From Karalla daura (taxonomy: Eukaryota; Chordata; Actinopteri; Chaetodontiformes; Leiognathidae), in contig CM055192.1 in assembly GCA_029224185.1 (NCBI GenBank), forward strand, positions 22,532,739-22,596,738: a stretch of DNA of 64,000 nucleotides, in the 5' to 3' direction. This document shows, piece after piece, positions 47,763 through 58,122 of this stretch (position 1 is its first letter; every line of letters starts with the position of its first letter). A program made the translations under genes and the position numbers. Below the pieces are notes generated by a model. That model had not been told where the DNA came from and did no database searches. It saw nothing but the letters and a program-made list of their open reading frames with translations.

Positions 47763-49910
47763 GACGTACTCTCACACTGGAGCTGAGCAGCCCTAATCAG
47801 AACATGTGGCCCATTTCGCTGTATGTTTTAATGAGCTCTCTATTGTGGAGTGCTGACTGATATTATTAGGCTGTCGTGTCGCAGCTCATTAGCCAAACCA
47901 GGCTCAACAACAACACCAGCGGCTAAAAGATGATTTGATACCGCCCGCGGAGTTACGCGACACCACAGGACCTTAAAGAGGCGGCGGGGAGGAGGAGGGA
48001 AGGCGGCAGCCGGTTAATTTGGTCACCAGGGGAGAGAGGGGCCGAGCCCTCGCGCCTTCTGACCGAGCGAGCCGTCGTGAGAGGCGGTTTGATCCAGATG
48101 GAAAAAAAACCAAAGAAAAACAGGAAAAATAAAACGCACCGTAGACCGGCTCGGGCCTCGCAAAAGTTCACAGCGCACGTGGCTCGAAGAGTCGCTCTAC
48201 AATTTTATCAGCAGAGAGTCAAGTGGAGAGGAGCGGTGGGCTGCAGCGAGCAGGAAACAATAGCACAGCTGCCGCGGCTCATCTGCTCTTAGTTGATGGT
48301 GATCGCTCTGTGGCCATCGGCTCCATTTCCTAAATCGACGCCGCGTGGAATCTCTCATGGTTGTATGTGCCGGTGCGACAGTTGAATGAAGCAAACATTG
48401 GCTTTTAAATGAATTGGATTGTAAGGTGGACAATCTGTGACGACTGATACTCGGACGCTCAGTCATCTGAAACGTGTCCAGGAAGGCTCCTCCCATTGGC
48501 TGAAGTTTGGCTGCTCAGATGGTAAGATTTTAGGAATCTAGACATGGAAATGTCAGACTCTGAGGCAGCGTAGGGGTTGGTCTTTGTTGGGAAGAAATAG
48601 CACCAGACACGGGATTAGTGGTTCCTGTTTACTGGCAGCTGAGGATGCTGTATTATTGACGGGCCTGGAATGGAGTGGGCTCCATTTCTCAATTACTATA
48701 CTTAGATCCACTTTTAGGTACGTAACTTGAGTACTTCCATTTGAAGTTTGGTCTGTAAAATGTATATATTTTGACATTAACACGCACATTAGGTATCACA
48801 TGTTGTGTAAACTGCTTCTGACTTTCTTTGTAGCATATCTTTTTGTTTTAAGTAATCGATAAATCGGCGGATAAAGTAATGAAGCACTATTTTTGTAAAC
48901 CCTTAACAACAGTGCTCATTGACACACCAGCTGTGGGTGTGACTGTGAACTGTGGACACACTCACTTAAAAGTATCCAACAGAACAATCGCTTGTCTTTA
49001 CATTGTCTCAAGCAAACAGTGACTCAGTGTGAGCTGATGCACCACTTATGGATCTTTGTATGTGCTCCCAACAGATGAACTATAGGTTTCTATAGAAGCA
49101 CCACTGTTCAATGGTAAATCTACAGTCACACTACAAATGGACTAGAAAACATCGACTCACAAATAAGGCCCGGTCATTAAAACGGATGCTTCACGCATGG
49201 TTACAGCCTCTCTTTCACCTTCCTTTATCCCACTCAAAGTCGGGTTGTGATCTGTCCCAGCACGCTCTGGGAGAAATATGAACATCTCCAATTATTGTTC
49301 AGTACTGGTGACATTTTGCTGGGTTTAATGCTTTGTTTTGCCGTTAGAGCGACTCGCAGGGGCAGGGAGAGCGAGGTGGAAGAGAATGTGAGAGGCAAAG
49401 ATGGGGGAAGCAAAATGTGCGTGCCGAAGATTTTTAAGCTTTTTCTCCGGCTGAGGCCGTGACTCTGCGTCTCCTCCGCCATCTTCTTCCTCCTCATCCT
49501 CCCCTGTAGTGTTTACACGCTGCCTCTTCACTTAATCCGGCCTTAAGGATGCCCACTTCACTTCGTTACCTCTCAGCGCAGTAATAGAAGAGTGGATGTT
49601 GACGCAGAGAAAGAGCGAGAGAGAGAGAGAGAGAAAGAGAAAAAATCCTCCTCCAACATCTACAGAAGCACTTTTTTTTTCCTTCATAACTCTCCCTCCA
49701 TTTCTCTCATCCTTTCAACCCTTCATCCCTCGCTCCCTCCCTCACTCACTCTGTCTCAATCTCAATCTCGGCTCAGTCAAGCGTTGGCCGGCGAGGCCTC
49801 CAGCATCGATCCAATAAAGCTGGTAGTCGGCTCTGCAAGGCTCGGAGAGCTTTCACCCAGACCCAGCGTTTAAGCACGCTCATTTAACAGCACGTCGCCA
49901 TGATCTGATC

Positions 49911-49971
49911 TGGGGTGGAGGGTAGGGGAGGATGGGGGGTGGGGGTGTGTGGGAGGTGGGGAGTGGGAGAG
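49911..49971 (+). other. G-rich tract with quadruplex potential
   Basis: There are repeated runs of three to six G (for example GGGGTGGAGGGTAGGGGAGG, ATGGGGGGTGGGGGTG, GGGAGGTGGGGAGTGGG) over 60 bases of the + strand, about 1.7 kb upstream of the first coding exon. Confidence 0.65.
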
Positions 49972-50605
49972 TGTTTGATTTTTTTTTTCTCCTCTCTCAA
50001 CCTCTTCTTATTTTCCTCTCAAAAGTGTAATCGATAACAGTCATATTGGCAGGACGTGGGCACACAAACACGCGCGCACGCCTCGAAATCTCAATTACCG
50101 TCCCTGCCAATCCACCAAACAGGCCAAATGTTTACTTTCCAGCACTGGAATTTAATATTCACGTGTGGGAGGAGGTGAGGGAGTAGGTGATATGAAATGC
50201 GTTACATATACGGAGGCTCGCTCGGCGTCGGTGTTGGGCTAAAGTAAATACAGTTTGACATTTTGTGCCTGTTTAAAAGTCAATGGATTCTCAGACGAGC
50301 GTGCATCATCAAAGGCGCCATTTCGCTCGCCATGCACAGCAGCAGGTGCACGGGGGAAACATTTGCAGATGGTATGCACGCATTTTCTGTGTGATCGTGC
50401 ATGTATGTCTTTGTATTGTATGGAGTCTTAAGAGGCTATTATATCCTCCTGAAGATACAGCCAAGAGGGAGGGATCCTTTATGCTCTGGATCTGAAACAA
50501 CAAATGCCCGATTCCCCTCAACGATCAATAAATTATTGTGGCGGTCACAGATCAAATGTACTTGAAAAAGACTATCATTCTCTTTCTAAACCTGGAGAAA
50601 CAGTG

Positions 50606-50765
50606 GTTGTGTGGTTAGCACTGTTGTCTCTTAGCAAGAGGGGATGTGGGTTGGACCGAGGGCCTTCCTAGGGGTTTGCATGTTCTTCTTGAGTGCTCTG
50701 GTTTCTCACACCATCTAAAAACATGCACGTTTTCGTGTGAGTGAATGAGTGATTGAGCGATTCTT
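50606..50765 (-). repeat. CATCCATTATC-type teleost repeat, reverse orientation
   Basis: GTTGTGTGGTTAGCACTGTT, GTCTCTTAGCAAGAGG, GTTTGCATGTTCTTCTTGAG, TGCTCTGGTTTCTCACACCA and AAAACATGCACGTTTTCGTG match in order the reverse-strand repeat ('GTGGTTAGCACTGTTGCCTCACAGCAAGAAGGT...TTTGCATGTTCTCCC...'). It is truncated before the leading CATCCAT end. Confidence 0.75.
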
Positions 50766-51573
50766 CTCAGTTGAAACATTCTTTACTTTTTCAAACAATT
50801 GGGTGAACATGGAATACAAAGCTTGTGTCATCCCGTTTGCATTCAAGTCTTCTCTCCCTCTCTCTCTGTGAGTTCCTCTCTGTGCTTCGGTCCCAACAAG
50901 TCAATCATCCTGTGCGGTTTATTGGACTGTACAGCCCCTCTGCAGCCCCGCACTTGACATGTTCATTAGGTAAACCAATTCATTTACAACACGGTGCTAT
51001 TGGATTGTCCTTGCCTCGACATTCATTTCCCCACACATTGGCGTTTGATGCGTTGCCAGCGCCAATTAACTTTGATAACTCAGCCCCCGGTTTAATATAC
51101 TGCTGCTGAATTGGCTTGACAAGAGCAGGGCGATAAGCTATTTCTGAGCTTTTTGAGTGGCGATGGCTGGATTATCGCTCCGCGTGAGGGAGGGACAGGG
51201 AGAACCTTCCTGCGTAACCCCACCGGCCAAAAGTCATTAAACTGTTTGGTTTGTTTTTGTTGGCAGACGCACGCACACAGGGGCACACACGCTGATTACA
51301 GCTATGACCTTGTTGGCTTGAATGATTTGCATAATTCATTTCCGTTTTACATTATTGTCGATGCTGATGACCGTGTTCAACTTAAAAGAGGACGCGTTCA
51401 AAGCGAACAACTTATCTCTCAGTGCAGCTTGAGCTCTTTCGCGCGTTGCTTTTTTTTTTTTTTTTAAGTTGTAAATATTACTTGTCGTGACAAAGCAGCT
51501 TCTGATAAACAACAAAGCTAATAATGGAAGTGAAACGCTGCATCCGGCTGATGTCTTGCCTCTCTCTCGGCAG

Positions 51574-51661
51574 GCCGCCAGGAGCCGCGCTGCGCTCTCT
51601 CACAGACCCGCTGATCACCTGATTGATCCCTCCATCCATCACTCGACAGCAGTCCCAGCGA
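51574..51661 (+). other. sema4c: Untranslated part of the first coding exon, with its acceptor
   Basis: The acceptor is strong: TGTCTTGCCTCTCTCTCGGCAG ends at 51573 (polypyrimidine tract plus CAG). The 88 leader bases contain no ATG and carry an in-frame TGA at 51620-51622, so translation cannot come in from an upstream exon in this frame. The presence of a good acceptor shows that at least one non-coding exon lies upstream. Confidence 0.65.
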
Positions 51662-51785
51662 ATGAGGGCTGACATGGGCGCCACGGGCGGGACCAAGGTC
51701 TTGCTCCTGGTGCTTCTGGTTGGATGGGAAGAGTCACTGGGACTCAACTGGAACCCAGTCCCCCGCAAGACTGTTCGCTACCAAG
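51662..51785 (+). CDS. sema4c: Class 4 semaphorin, signal-peptide exon (partial CDS), probably Sema4C
   Basis: The exon encodes 41 codons plus one base and ends at CCAAG/GTGAGT (phase 1). Residues 1-12 (or 5-12 if the second ATG is used) are polar with a Lys. Residues 13-22 (VLLLVLLVGW) form the hydrophobic core of a signal peptide. Cleavage is expected near residue 27, leaving LNWNPVPRKTVRYQ. Mammalian SEMA4C starts its mature part with WWN-VPRKTV, a close match; SEMA4B, 4D, 4F and 4G differ here. Family knowledge: a single-pass membrane guidance protein with Sema, PSI and Ig domains that signals through plexin-B receptors. Those parts are not in the window. Two starts are possible: ATG 51662 (weak context, C at -3) and ATG 51674 (stronger, G at -3 and G at +4). 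Paralogue assignment, including possible teleost duplicates, is not certain. Confidence 0.75.
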
Positions 51786-52232
51786 GTGAGTCAGCAGTGA
51801 AATCTCTGCTTTCAGACGAGTTTTGATTCTTTGTTGAATTAGCTTGGTAGCTTTGTGGAAGAAGCTAGTCTATACAGTCTGTCAGCTTTGTAATGTGGCA
51901 TGTAGGGGGCTGAATCAAACCTTTATTTGCTCCAAGTGAGCGACCCCAAAAAAGATGAAAGAATTTTGTTCTAATCTCCCAGTTTCTGCTAAATATGAAA
52001 ATATCAAAATATCTATTATTTCTGTCTGTACAAGTATTTTGAATGAGATATTGGACTAGCAAACCTCACTGACACTGACAGGTGTAAAGCAGGTTTGATG
52101 AAGCAATGAATGATTTATACACTCAGACAGTCAAGTACGGCTTTATAGATTGAAAAGTTAGCTATTACCCATTTTCATCTGCTTGAGTTAGAGGTATTAT
52201 AATGATATTTTGCCTGTGAAAAGTTAAGAAGA

Positions 52233-52252
52233 GACATATCTTAAGATATGTC
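52233..52252. other. Perfect 20-bp palindrome
   Basis: GACATATCTTAAGATATGTC is its own reverse complement with no spacer. It lies 450 bases downstream of the semaphorin coding exon. It could bind a dimeric factor or form a cruciform; no specific factor is assigned. Confidence 0.9.
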
Positions 52253-52451
52253 AAAATTACAGGGACGTGGAGACACTTAGCCTTGGTCTACAAAGTGTTT
52301 TGACAGTCCCGTAGAGATATTTGCAACTCTAGATTCTTGTTGAAATATTGTCTGGTAAACCTCTGTAGCTGGTCTTTGGCGCAGTGAACTCTGTTTCATT
52401 TTATCTAACCACTAACACTCCAGCGGGCTGGGAATAGCACTGGCTGCTCCC

Positions 52452-52874
52452 TTGCGTTTCCTTGTATCTTCGCGCCAACACTGGGGTTTACTAACTGGCT
52501 CTTATAAGCTGGTTGGCTTGGTCACTAACAGTTCCCTCGGCCTCTCGAGAAGAGGTGATATAGCATCGACTCAGCGTAATTGTCTCAGACCGTTCTTCTC
52601 TTTTTATGGAGTAGTTTATGCAGACGGAGGGTATTTAAGTGTGCCATCGACACAGCGTCTGGCCTGCACAGCTTCTTCATTTAATGGCCGCGTTGTGTCA
52701 CAGTCTCTCAGAGACATTGACATGCTTTGCTATTGGTCAACGCAGAGGTTACTCGTGCTAGAGTTCACCAAACTTGCGGACAAACACACAACTTCTGAGG
52801 GCAGATTTTATGAGCTGACAGCTGTTGGTCCAATCCTCCTTGCAGTGATTTGTTTGCTCCCCCCTCACACATGA
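52452..52874 (+). other. 140-codon open frame inside the intron, unknown
   Basis: The frame has no simple-sequence bias (it contains words such as LRDIDMLCYWSTQRLLVLEF) and ends in TGA at 52872-52874. It begins at a non-ATG codon in the frame as measured. I recognise no domain and see no flanking splice pair in phase. It could be a fragment of an old mobile-element frame or chance. No terminal repeats were found around it. Confidence 0.12.
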
Positions 52875-54448
52875 CCATTAACTGCAAAAAATGTATTGCA
52901 TTTTAATAATTGGGCATCACTGGCCTTTATATCAGGGGTAGACGCCATCTGACTCAGTTAGCATCGACCCTCAGTAAAACAATACGCCGATCTAATCCTA
53001 GCACTTTGCACTCTTTATCTCAGTCCTTCTCTGCAACCAGGCCTGGTTTTCTTCACCGAACAATACCAATTGTCGCAAGCTGAGAAATAGTCTCTTTTTT
53101 AATCCCTCAAAGGGAGAGTGTAGCATTCGCTCTCTCAGGGATTAGGAAAATATGAAAAAGGGAGGGAAAAATATACGAAACGGCTACATTTCCTCACCTC
53201 TCGGTGCCACCTCTTCCACCTTTCATCCTATATCTGTCCCGCCTTTCCCCGCTCCACCCCCTCTTTCTCTTTCTCTTTGCCTTTTATCCCTCACTCCCCT
53301 TTTTTTTTGCTTTGTACACCGCGGCTCATCGTATGAAGCTGAAATGCTCTTATTGCATTTTCACAAAGAGCTCCGATTTCAGCCGCTCTTGAGGAGAATG
53401 CCGTTCTGTGCAGTGGTGGTGGTGGAGTGTGGGGATATTTCAAAAGCTCCTTTCTCATGCTGCTATCTCGCACCCGCCTCCCCTTTCTCCCCCCTACCCC
53501 TGTCTTTTTTTTTTTACAAACAACCCTCCTGCCTTCTCTCATCCCTCCATGCAACAGCCATCACCGGTGTTACGGTGTGATGCGAGGACACAGGATGGGC
53601 GGAAAAAACAATCAATGGCGCATCGGTGCTTTTCTGCTGAAATGCTCCAGTGTTACAAAGCAAAGCCAGTGTTAGTGGAGGGCGGCACACAGCCCAGATT
53701 ACCACACACACGGGGTAAAGACAGGGCTCGAAAAACACACGGTGGGAGCAAAAACAAACGAACAAAAAGTATCTCATTCGCAAGACTGTGTGTGTGTGTT
53801 GGGGGGAGAGAAGGAGGGGATAAATCTGCCCGTAGAGACAAGCTCGCTGCACAGCTTTATGTTTGTGTTGCGATGGCGTTGGAAGTGAAAGCCTCGTCAT
53901 GAATCGCAGGAGAGAAGTGCAGAGCACGTCACTTCTGTCATGCCCGATGCGAGCGCGGCACTCGAACGCAGAAAGATTCTCGACGCAAATTGATTTGCAT
54001 TGGAAACAAGTGGGATTATCGCACCCGTTGACAGACTTCTCCACTCGGTTAGAGAAAAATGAGATTTTCAGGCTCAATACTGGGTTAAATGACTTATATG
54101 GATGGGTTCTTGCTACTGTGCTGAGGAGGAGATAGGGAGAGACGAAATGGAAAAACAAAGCTGCAGAAAGAGGGAGGGAGGCGGGCAGGGAGGGAGGGAG
54201 AGAGGGAGAGATTGAAGGGAAGAAATGAAAAAGGAGAGAGGAGGATATATAATGGAAAGAAAGGAAGAGAGAGAGGGAGAGACATAAAGAAAGACTGGGC
54301 GAGAGAGGTCAGTCACTAACTGCCTTAAAAGGACTGAAAGTATCTTCAGAGAAGGACAGAGAAAGGAAAACACACACACACACTGCGAGATGTACAGCCT
54401 GTGTTTCATTTTGCATTTGGGCCTCTTGCTGCACAGCGTCCGTATTAA

Positions 54449-54454
54449 TGTGTG

Positions 54455-54523
<69 letters not shown>

Positions 54524-54525
54524 GT
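54449..54525. repeat. (TG)n microsatellite
   Basis: This run of 77 bases has one TT and one GC interruption. It is the first of three long GT arrays within 450 bases. Confidence 0.97.
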
Positions 54526-54653
54526 AAGTTGCTGTTTGCATGCAGCGAGAGTTTGCGAGATAAAGGGAAAAAGAAAGGCAATGAAAAAGCAAAGTGAGAG
54601 AAAATGTGGGGGCAGATAGGGCATGTGTGTTTATTCCTATTTGTGGAGAGACT

Positions 54654-54654
<1 letters not shown>

Positions 54655-54727
<73 letters not shown>
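54655..54727. repeat. (GT)36 microsatellite
   Basis: This is an uninterrupted run of 73 bases, same sense as the arrays on either side. Confidence 0.97.
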
Positions 54728-54730
<3 letters not shown>

Positions 54731-54836
54731 AGCTTTTGCCTGTCTATCTAATCCCCCTTTGTTTATATGTGTGTGTGAGTGTGTGTACTGCTTAGGTTGG
54801 CAGTCTGAGGGATTTGGAGGTCTGGGAAGTGCAGGA

Positions 54837-54893
54837 TGTGTGTATGTGTGTGTGTGTGCGTGTTTGAGTGTGTGTGTATGTGTGTGTGTGTGT
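54837..54893. repeat. (TG)n microsatellite, interrupted
   Basis: GT units carry TATG, GCG and TTGAG interruptions. A GA-rich run (54896-54924) follows immediately. Confidence 0.95.
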
Positions 54894-56172
54894 TTTGAGA
54901 GAGAGAAAGAGAGAGACAGAGAGAGTTGGGTGGGTTATGGTGGGGCAAAGATGGTTGAAGAGATAATATCTCAGCTCCCCATACACCCTCTCACACACAC
55001 ACGCACACACATACAGGCACTCATACACACACGCACAATAATACATCACCCCCCACACTAGGCAATTACATGAGGCTTACATGAGGTTGCAGAAGAAGAA
55101 ACACAAACATCCTCTCTGGGAGCGTGTGTGTGTGTGTGTCTCTCTCTCTCCCTCGGCATCCATCCATCCACCTCTTCTTTTTCTTGCTCTACGTTTTTTA
55201 TTTTTTAAAAGTCAGTCTTTGACATTTTGAATTTTCGGCTGTTGTTATTCTCCACCAGCCGCTCGTCACATTTATGGAGGGGTGAAAAAGTCATTGTTGG
55301 CTCCTAATGAGACATTTATGTCCACACATTATGTACGGCCGTTGTAGAGCTGCTAATGAGCGCTGCGAATTTACATATTTCCCTTTTCTAATCACTGACA
55401 CAGTGCATGTATCTTGATTTCCTCTCACTTTTATGTGATTTATAATTCACATTATGGCCGTAGTGCAAAAAGAAAAATCCTCGTTCATCTCGGTTTTTAT
55501 TAAAGGTTATTTTATCCATACGTTTTTGCTGCACGATAAACGGAAAGCCTGGTGTTATTGCACTGTTTTCCTGGCAACGAAATCCATGAAAAGATTGAAA
55601 CCAAAGACATTTCAGTCCGACTTCATCCGAGCAGCAATATTTGGTGCGTATTAATACAAGTTTGCAGTATTTATTGCACTTGGAGCATGCGAGTAAACTG
55701 CTTCATCCAGGCCCTCCCTAATGAAGTATCATGTGACTCAGAAGTCATCGATGTCTTTTTAATAGCTCTGAGGCAGCAGTGGTGGTTGGAAGTGCAGACA
55801 AACAACACTGAGGTAACACAAGTTGGATGAAGCTCATTGCTACGAGGAGCTCTGGAAGTCCTGTGCTTCCTTAGCTTGGTGCGTATCCTTTTCTCACATA
55901 AATAACCTCCGTCACAATCTCTCTGTATCTGCCATCGTCCTCTCCTGCTCACACAGTGTGATTAATCGTATTGTCAGGGAAAGTTGGAGGATTTTACAGT
56001 AGAAATTTTTAAATCTTTGGGTTTCAGTCTGTGATGTTGTGAAGTTCCATTTATAGACAAAACATATTTGTAACTTCAGCCAAACAGTGTCCAGTGTCAT
56101 ATTTGGTCATATTATTTCAGAATAACTGTCCAAAGATAATGATTAATCTCAGAAAGTTTTATCTCTTATGAG

Positions 56173-56202
56173 TTCAACTTTTCACAGAGGTGAAAAGTTG
56201 AA
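56173..56202. other. Perfect inverted repeat, 13-bp arms, 4-base loop
   Basis: TTCAACTTTTCAC at 56173-56185 and GTGAAAAGTTGAA at 56190-56202 flank AGAG. Three further imperfect pairs (two G-U, one A-T) can extend the stem outward in RNA. Confidence 0.9.
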
Positions 56203-57199
56203 TTTCTCAGTCTCTCTTTGCCATATTAGCTGCTGTTGCACTACATGTTAACAGGAACTGTTGGAGTTCCCGGGAACTCTGCAAGTCAGTGGGATTTTTC
56301 TGGTTTGCTCCCATGCTGCTAGTGAGACCTCTGAAGTGATGCCATGCATCTCTTTTCTGTGTCGTCTCTGTGCTTTCATAAATAAAACTGACCGCAGATG
56401 CAACATGTATAAAAAGGCTCGAAAAGGTTTAGGAATTGTGGAAAGCTCCTGTCAATGCAAATCCGCCTTTTGACAAAATGAATCTAAAGCCTGCACTCCT
56501 CTAATGCTCAAATAATGATAGTTCTTCTCATTTGACTTGTTGACTGCAAGAAAAATATAGAGTACAATCTGCCTCCTCTATAACTCTAATTCTTCTTTCC
56601 TGGTGCCCATAACCCCCTCTGACCACAGGAATTACATCAGCTGATAACACCATTGTCTTCTGCTCCTCCTCCTTTTTTCCTTCTTACTTTAGAGAGTTTT
56701 CGCAAAACTAACCTCCTTAGCTGAGCCCAATGACAGAGGCTAGCAAGCCCAAACTATGACAGATCACAGCAGCTGCGGTTAGGCAGAGAAAGGAGGAATG
56801 AGAGAAGGAATGAGAGAGAGAAAAGAAGGAAGGAGGTGAGGAGCGCGGGGCAAGCAGCGCCCTTAGAAACTTGATATTTGCTTGGAGAATCTCGCCCTGC
56901 TTTTGAGGCAGCAAATGAGCCTCGCATCTTTTAAGAAAAGCCAAAGCAAATGTGTGCCTCCTGATATAGAAAAAGAAAGATAGAATGAGAGACGGTGAAA
57001 AAAAAAAAGGCAGCAAGCAGAGGCAGAGTGGAAAAGGGCTGGGCCTCTGACCTCCAGAACCCTCTCTGCCTCTCTCTCAACCTTTCTCTCTCTTTTTTCC
57101 CCCCTCCTTCCTGTCTCTCTGCCGTATCTCCCCGAACCCTCCAATTACTGTAATGAGTGGTTGAGAGCGAGGCAGTGGAGGAGGCAAAGAGAGGCTGTG

Positions 57200-57275
57200 C
57201 GTGACTGGAAGCATAGATGGAGGGGGGTGGAGGGGTGGGGGCGGTGTGGGTGGAGGAAGAGGGAGGGAGGGCTGG
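57200..57275 (+). other. G-rich tract with quadruplex potential
   Basis: There are several runs of three to six G (GGAGGGGGGTGGAGGGGTGG, GGGCGGTGTGGGTGGAGG, then GAGGGAGGGAGGG) on the + strand. A matching C-rich tract lies about 280 bases downstream. Confidence 0.65.
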
Positions 57276-57544
57276 AAGGAGGAGATTCATCACCACTTTT
57301 CATCTGCTATAAGTGTCATTCATCCCCTGACCCTGCTCTGATTGGTCAGTGAAGATTAACAGCCGGGACCAGATGTCAGGACCCGGCGTGTTCTCTGTTG
57401 TCATACAGACTTTGTGAGAGCTGATGAGAGGGCAAGTGGGCATGTGGATTAAAATGAAAATGTCACTCGAAGGCTCCTCTCATCCAAAGCACCTTCTCGA
57501 GGAATGCGTGCCACAGCTGAGCCGACGCTTTATTAAAACTCACT

Positions 57545-57610
57545 GCCAACAACCCCCCTGCCCCCCTTCACCCCCCCACCCCCCTCACCCCCATCCCCTA
57601 TCCCCCCCGT
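57545..57610 (-). other. C-rich tract (G-quadruplex potential on the minus strand)
   Basis: At least six C runs of four to seven bases (for example ACCCCCCTGCCCCCCTTCAC, then CCCCCCACCCCCCTCACCC) occur in about 65 bases, so the minus strand is a strong quadruplex candidate and the plus strand an i-motif candidate. Confidence 0.7.
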
Positions 57611-57944
57611 CACATGCGAGGTGGAGCGTTGGACGTCGTGGATGCGGGCGCACACATGGCTGCCTGACATTTCGCATGAAATATTCACAACGCCATCGCA
57701 TGTGAAAACAATTCCACTTGTGATGCATCGGAACATCTCTGACATTTCACAAGCAATCACACCTAGAACGGTCATACGTGCTTTATTGCATGCAGAGCCG
57801 TGTTTTACACGCGGTTGCATCTCTACGTGCGGACACATCTGCAGGCTTTCTTTGGAAGTCTGTTCCGATGTAAATTATAAATCTGGACTTTGATCACATA
57901 TTTATTACATTAATCATTGAGTGCCGCCAGAGATCAACAGGAAA

Positions 57945-58122
57945 TCATCCATCCGCTTTCTTAAGCGCTCTGTACCAAACCTATCTCCAGTTCACATAGC
58001 ACAAAAGCAGAGAATACACCCTGCACAGGTCTACAGGTCCATCACAGGACTCACACACCGAGAGGCAATCGAAGGGCCATTTATCATTGTAGGGCCAGCA
58101 CTAGCCACTCTACCACCATGAA
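57945..58122 (+). repeat. Decayed CATCCATCCGC-type teleost repeat
   Basis: It opens CATCCATCCGCTTTCTTAAG with CGCTCTGTACC, continues with CCCTGCACAGGTCTACAGGT / CCATCACAGGACTCACACA, and ends in AGCACTAGCCACTCTACCAC. These are the landmarks of the abundant repeat ('CCATCCGCTTTCT...ACCCTGGACAGGTCGCCAGTCCATCACAGGGC...GCTAACCACTGCACCACC'). It is full-span but strongly diverged, with the middle shortened. Confidence 0.7.

Larger units (their letters stand above)
36474..51573 (+). other. Intron (about 15.1 kb) upstream of the first coding exon
   Basis: No coding exon is seen. Contents are the purine-rich tail to 36890, decayed repeats (38478, 41368, 46280, 50606), a G-quadruplex-like tract at 38178-38211, microsatellites, CpG-richer blocks at 39880-40260 and 47940-48200, and several non-repetitive blocks with homeodomain-type words (44560-44700, 50985-51125). 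Minor simple repeats are CT at 38054-38066, CA at 39832-39864, CTC at 40084-40106, GT at 42107-42132 and GA at 49605-49640. Confidence 0.5.

Noticed and set aside
53514..54158. The longest open frame in the window (214 codons, minus strand)
   Set aside because: It crosses pyrimidine-rich and simple-sequence DNA, has many Cys, Phe, His and Thr repeats from low-complexity runs, matches no domain I know, and has no convincing splice sites. Probably chance.
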